This document shows positions 60,232 through 64,000 of a DNA stretch of 64,000 nt, piece after piece; position 1 is the stretch's first letter; every line of letters begins with the position of its first letter. Made by a program: the position numbers and the translations under genes. The stretch spans positions 1,178,001 through 1,242,000 of the forward strand of contig OZ234501.1 in assembly GCA_965153455.1 (NCBI GenBank), written 5' to 3'. This stretch comes from Sphagnum compactum (Eukaryota; Bryophyta; Sphagnopsida; Sphagnales). The notes under the pieces are model-generated. The model worked only from the letters and a program-made list of their open reading frames with translations, was not told the origin of the DNA and did no database searches.

Positions 60232-63200
60232 TAAGCGAAGTTGAACTTGGGTTTATCCTTCTCCAAAAGAGGTTTGACAATCTCTTCATAAACATCATTG
60301 TTTGGTTTCAACACAAAAAACATCATGACCAATAAATTGACAAGCTCGAATGCAATCCCATGCAAATCAATCATGGAAACTAGTATTTGAATATCAAGGA
60401 GCATAGATTGTGATTTCAACTTGCAAAGAAAGGTCACGAAGACATACTAGTGGATGAATTCATGTTGACAACAAGCATACCAAGAGGTGAAATAGAGCCC
60501 TGAATGTGGACACATGTATCTTCTAACCTCCTTTGAAAGGGATACTTATGCTAGACTTCTCCATTGTTTCAATGTTAATATGGTTCTACATGATATCATT
60601 CTCACCCAAGGAAACACAAGGAGTCACCATCTCTAGGTGGCTTTCTCGAAACTATAAACCACCCATTTGGCAAACAAAAAGAATTGCCCAAATGAGTTGA
60701 ATTTGCAAGGTGGGGAATGGGAAAACTTAATCAAAGATGATTGTTTATAATGAATGTAATGTAGATACAAATGAAGAGGGGAATTACCATTTCCCCTTGA
60801 TTTCATTACTCATTCATGGCAAAGTATTGATAACTACCCACTTCGAATGGATCTCATATCCATTGTTCTCCAAGAAGGACTTGATTTCCTTTAGGATGTG
60901 GGGATCATCATCATGGAAAATAAAAATTGCACCATTTTCAGCGAGGTATTTATTTGCAAAACCAAATATTCCATACATAATTATTTATGTGACAGTTATA
61001 AAGGGGGATAATAATGGGAGGTTTGGAGACAAGATAAATTGGCAAGTTGGATGAGACTTCAACAATGAAAACATGCTTCCCACATCCATAATCTTGCAAT
61101 ATGGAAGGCAAATGATTAACATCATGCAGAACAATATGCATCTTGTGAAATGCACATAAGTAATTACTTGAACAAGTACCTTTGAAAGCATTTCATTTAG
61201 TTTTGCGTATGAGAGGGCTACAAGCTAGATGCCACCTTGGCCATCATGATGGCTAGCCAAGAGAGATTAATAGTTGAAATCATTAACTGAATCATGGAAT
61301 TCGATAGGATTTGGGAAGGGAGTTGGAAGAAAATCCATACTAGGATTTGCATCAATATTGGGGAGTTGCGTCCTTCGATGGACGATCCAGATTATGGAAC
61401 TTTTGGGTTTGGAATGCGCTCCTCTTACTCAAGATCCTGTTCATCTAATTTCTCACTCAAAGGTCTAGTTCATTGGTTTTTGGTCTTCCTAATCCTCTTG
61501 GCATCGTGGCTCTTCTTGCCACCCTGAAAATTAGAATCAATTGAAGTGGGCTTGTTGAGGTGGCCATCCTCAAACTTCTCCCTTAACCCACGTTTAGACT
61601 TTGGGGTACTATCAGCCAAGCAGGTTAAGTACCACCTGCAAGATGCAAGGAAGGCAGTTGGCCACTCCTTCAAAAGATCCTTCCTATACTTAGTGTTTTT
61701 AGCTTTAGGATCACACTAAATCTTGAAAAGGGGAGGGAGGCTCCAAATAGCCTCCTTTGCTAAGAGAACATGGGATAAATACTTAACGCAAGGAAGTTGA
61801 GTTCAATGTGGGGAATATTGATCTTGAAACCAAGTATGGAATTAGTCAGGAAGATTGAAATGAATGTAGTGGTGGCAAAGATGATATATCCATTATGTGT
61901 AAATCACACACTTTAGAGCTTCGTCACCAACAATTTGTTATTGCCAAGTCTTATTTTTTAGGATTCCACCTTCGAGCTTGAATTTTAAAAAAAATAGAGT
62001 TTCCCACAATTCAAGCTCCTAGTGACTCATGAAATCCTCTAGATTTTGAACCTTGACATTCTCAAGGATAGAAACACAAAGGTCCATCGCAATGTTATTA
62101 CATAACTTCTTGGCATCCATTTCCAACTATAATGAAAACACAAATGAAAAGCCATGAGCACAAACAACCAAATGAAAACAACACAAAAGATTATCATTGT
62201 TCCATAAAAAAAGAACAAGCAAGGTACCTAAAACCAAAACACTGCCTTGTGGAACTATTTCTCAAAAATGGCATCTAAAAACCTAACCTTGGGGAAATTT
62301 TGAGCTTTCGTAAAAACTAAGGACTAGTTCCACTACTAAACCCTAAACCCTAAATTAGTTCCACTACTAAACCCTACTTTACCCTACCAAAACCCTTTTG
62401 ATCATTGCTCATTGCTCATTGCTCAAAACCTTCAGCTCATTGCTCACTTGTGAAGACACAAGGAATTGCAACTTCTCCATCATTATTTTAGGATTAGGAT
62501 TCATGTTATAATGAACTTGTATTTGTTGGAGGAATTCAATGCCTAGTGTGGGTTCACAAACATGCAACCTCTTGTGGAATGCAATCATGTGTTCCTTTTG
62601 AACACTTTCCATGGCTTTATTACTCAAGAATGCCAACATTTCCAAGTCACAAAAAGTGGGATCTAACACATCTACATAGTACAAACAATGGGTAATGTCC
62701 ACAATTGCTGCCAGCTTTCTTTGCCAAAAGAAGTTCTGGTTCAAAATCACATGGAATTATTCTAGAAAAAGGGGGTCCTATGAGAGAAGATGTAGAAATT
62801 TTACCTTATACATGTATTTGAAAAACACCTCATGTGTGAGGTTATACCAAGTCTTCTTGATTTGATTCTTGCGTTTTTTGTATTGCACATCAAGAATGAC
62901 CTCCTTGAATTAATGAAGTGGAATCATTTTGATTGATTGAATGTAGAAGAAATCATGAACCAATGAAGGCTTGACGTGGTCCATTTCAATGGACCTACCA
63001 TGAAGGAAAATTGTTAATCACCAACACGACACAATTTGACACTTCTGGAAACAAGAATGAATAGTGAGAATGGAATCTCACTTGTTTATGCTGGTCATAG
63101 TTGTGAGTAGTTCAACCACGCCATTTGTGGTATCTAAAACAAAGGAATCGACCTTGATGTGCCATTTCGGTTCATTGGGATGGTTCAAATCAATTTATTG

Positions 63201-63430
63201 CTACCTAGCTTGAACGCGATGATTGCCATCTCAGATGTGGAACATTTTTCAAGATAGCCAACACATATGTGGATCCTCCATTAGGAATTTCTCAAATTCC
63301 ACATTCTTTTCCTTCCAAACATAACTCCAAATATTGCAATAGGTGTTCACCTTTTCTTCTTCACCTTTCCAATTTTGTGAAAAAATGTAGAACACCTCTC
63401 ACCTTCTCGATAAACCTATAAAGAACACAT
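60232..63430 (-). pseudogene. ParB-like plus DNA methyltransferase-like fusion gene, decayed
   Basis: Minus-strand protein blocks, in order: KNVEFEKFLMEDPHMCWL (near 63300-63250), DGNHRVQA (63230-63207), NEPKWHIKVDSFVLDTTNG (63170-63110), IEMDHVKPSLVHDFF (62995-62950), FKEVILDVQYKKRKNQIKKT (62910-62850), a 113-codon intact helical frame (62750-62409), LENVKVQNLEDFMSH and ELELWETLFFLKFKLEGG (62075-61965), a Lys/Arg-rich linker (61673-61470), ILQDYGCGKHVFIVEV (61110-61050), KYLAENGAIFIFHDDDPHIL (60960-60890), LVVNMNSSTS (near 60470), NDVYEEIVKPLLEKDKPKFN (60295-60237). Multiple stops and frame changes show it is dead. The DGNHR block suggests ParB-type nuclease; the final blocks suggest a beta-class N4/N6 DNA methyltransferase with the catalytic motif preceding the SAM motif. 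No D/N/S-PP-Y/W/F is legible. Confidence 0.55.
62335..62395 (-). repeat. Telomere-like CCCTAAA repeats and a short duplication
   Basis: 'taaaccctaaaccctaaatt' gives two and a half CCCTAAA units. The flanking phrase 'tagttccactactaaaccct' occurs twice, 30 bp apart. It lies inside the decayed ParB-methylase gene. Confidence 0.7.
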
Positions 63431-64000
63431 TGATCTTCAATCTTGGCTTGATAATTGGCATGGTTAGGAGGTGACACAAGGAAATACCCATCTTGGCTCT
63501 ATTCTTCAAAAGGATTTTGTACTTGTCCAAAACCTTCGAAGTGTTCAACTTATTCTAACACTGTATCACCTCTATGGTCTTTTCACAACTGGTCTCCCCC
63601 TGTGGAAATAAAAATGGAAGTTCAAATTCTAAAGTGAATTTTGAATCATACAATTGTAACAATTCAAATGTAATATTAACCAACAAAATATTAATGTCAA
63701 TGCCAAAAAAATGAAATAACTATAGACATAATCAGAAGAGACAATTTCATAGCGGTTCATGAATTTCATACCAACAAGTGTAAATTGAGAGACACAAAAG
63801 ATACCAGAAGACATATGAATACCATCAAGTGCATGTTTGTGAGCCGTTGTCTTAACGGTCAATGCCAACCATTGATATAAATAACTTTTTTTTTTTTTTT
63901 TTAAATGAATTATCCTATAATGAAATGCCAAGCAAACTAATCCTAATTTAATATAAATAGTTCTCTTTATAGTTGACGTTGAACATAGGGTGTGTAATAT
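63431..64000. other. AT-rich DNA upstream of the minus-strand pseudogene
   Basis: It may include the lost N-terminal box of the ParB-like domain, which I could not identify. A 17-T run is at 63886-63902. I see nothing else. Confidence 0.45.

Overview
This is nuclear DNA from a land plant, probably a lineage outside the flowering plants (a fern or lycophyte is my best guess, not proven). The grounds are spliced genes with GT-AG introns, a long intronless DYW-class PPR gene, a Ty3/Gypsy retroelement, TTTAGGG-type interstitial telomeric repeats, and long AT-rich, repeat-dominated intergenic DNA. It is not bacterial: there are no operons, ribosome-binding sites or CRISPR arrays.

Layout. 1-8910 has no gene I can support. 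From 4195 it is a cluster of five unrelated or diverged purine-strand tandem repeats, whose minus strand is open in all frames only because the repeats lack stops. 8911-13640 is a 3'-truncated Ty3/Gypsy element (putative 5' LTR, primer-binding site, gag-protease-RT-RNase H-integrase) that is broken by a stop and a frameshift. 13641-14720 is a patch of short duplicated modules with telomere-like repeats. 14803-20185 (minus) is a 13-exon gene coding about 1,078 residues with an HNH nuclease motif, a Myb/SANT domain, a coiled coil and an acidic tail. Its exon phases reveal four single-base indels. 26159-29600 (minus) is an intron-containing pseudogene of the 26S proteasome ATPase RPT1, decayed largely by C-to-T and G-to-A changes. 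30161-30724 (minus) is a solo retropepsin-like gene, divergent from the PPR gene at 30912-33360 (plus). The PPR gene carries an OSB-like PDF motif at its N-terminus, and one extra T shifts its terminal DYW tripeptide out of frame. 34830-36475 (minus) is a decayed palmitoyl-protein thioesterase-like gene.

From 37.5 kb on the DNA is AT-rich and repeat-dominated: AGGT/ACCT tracts that switch strand, a poly-C minisatellite, a roughly 300-bp satellite split by two insertions of about 2.3 kb, and a MITE-like family with 27-bp terminal inverted repeats. Embedded in it are remains of at least two copies of one unusual gene family: a ParB-like N-terminal domain (NPR and DGNHR-type motifs), a helical middle region, and a C-terminal beta-class DNA methyltransferase-like domain. 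One copy is at 63430-60232 (minus). Pieces of another lie at 47598-48360 and 51280-52016 (plus). A ParB-methylase fusion is an architecture I associate with phages and bacteria, so a multi-copy decayed family in a plant nuclear genome is the most interesting item here.

Only the HNH/SANT gene, the PPR gene and the retropepsin gene look potentially functional. The indels in the first two may be assembly errors, because those genes otherwise lack nonsense decay, unlike the true pseudogenes beside them.
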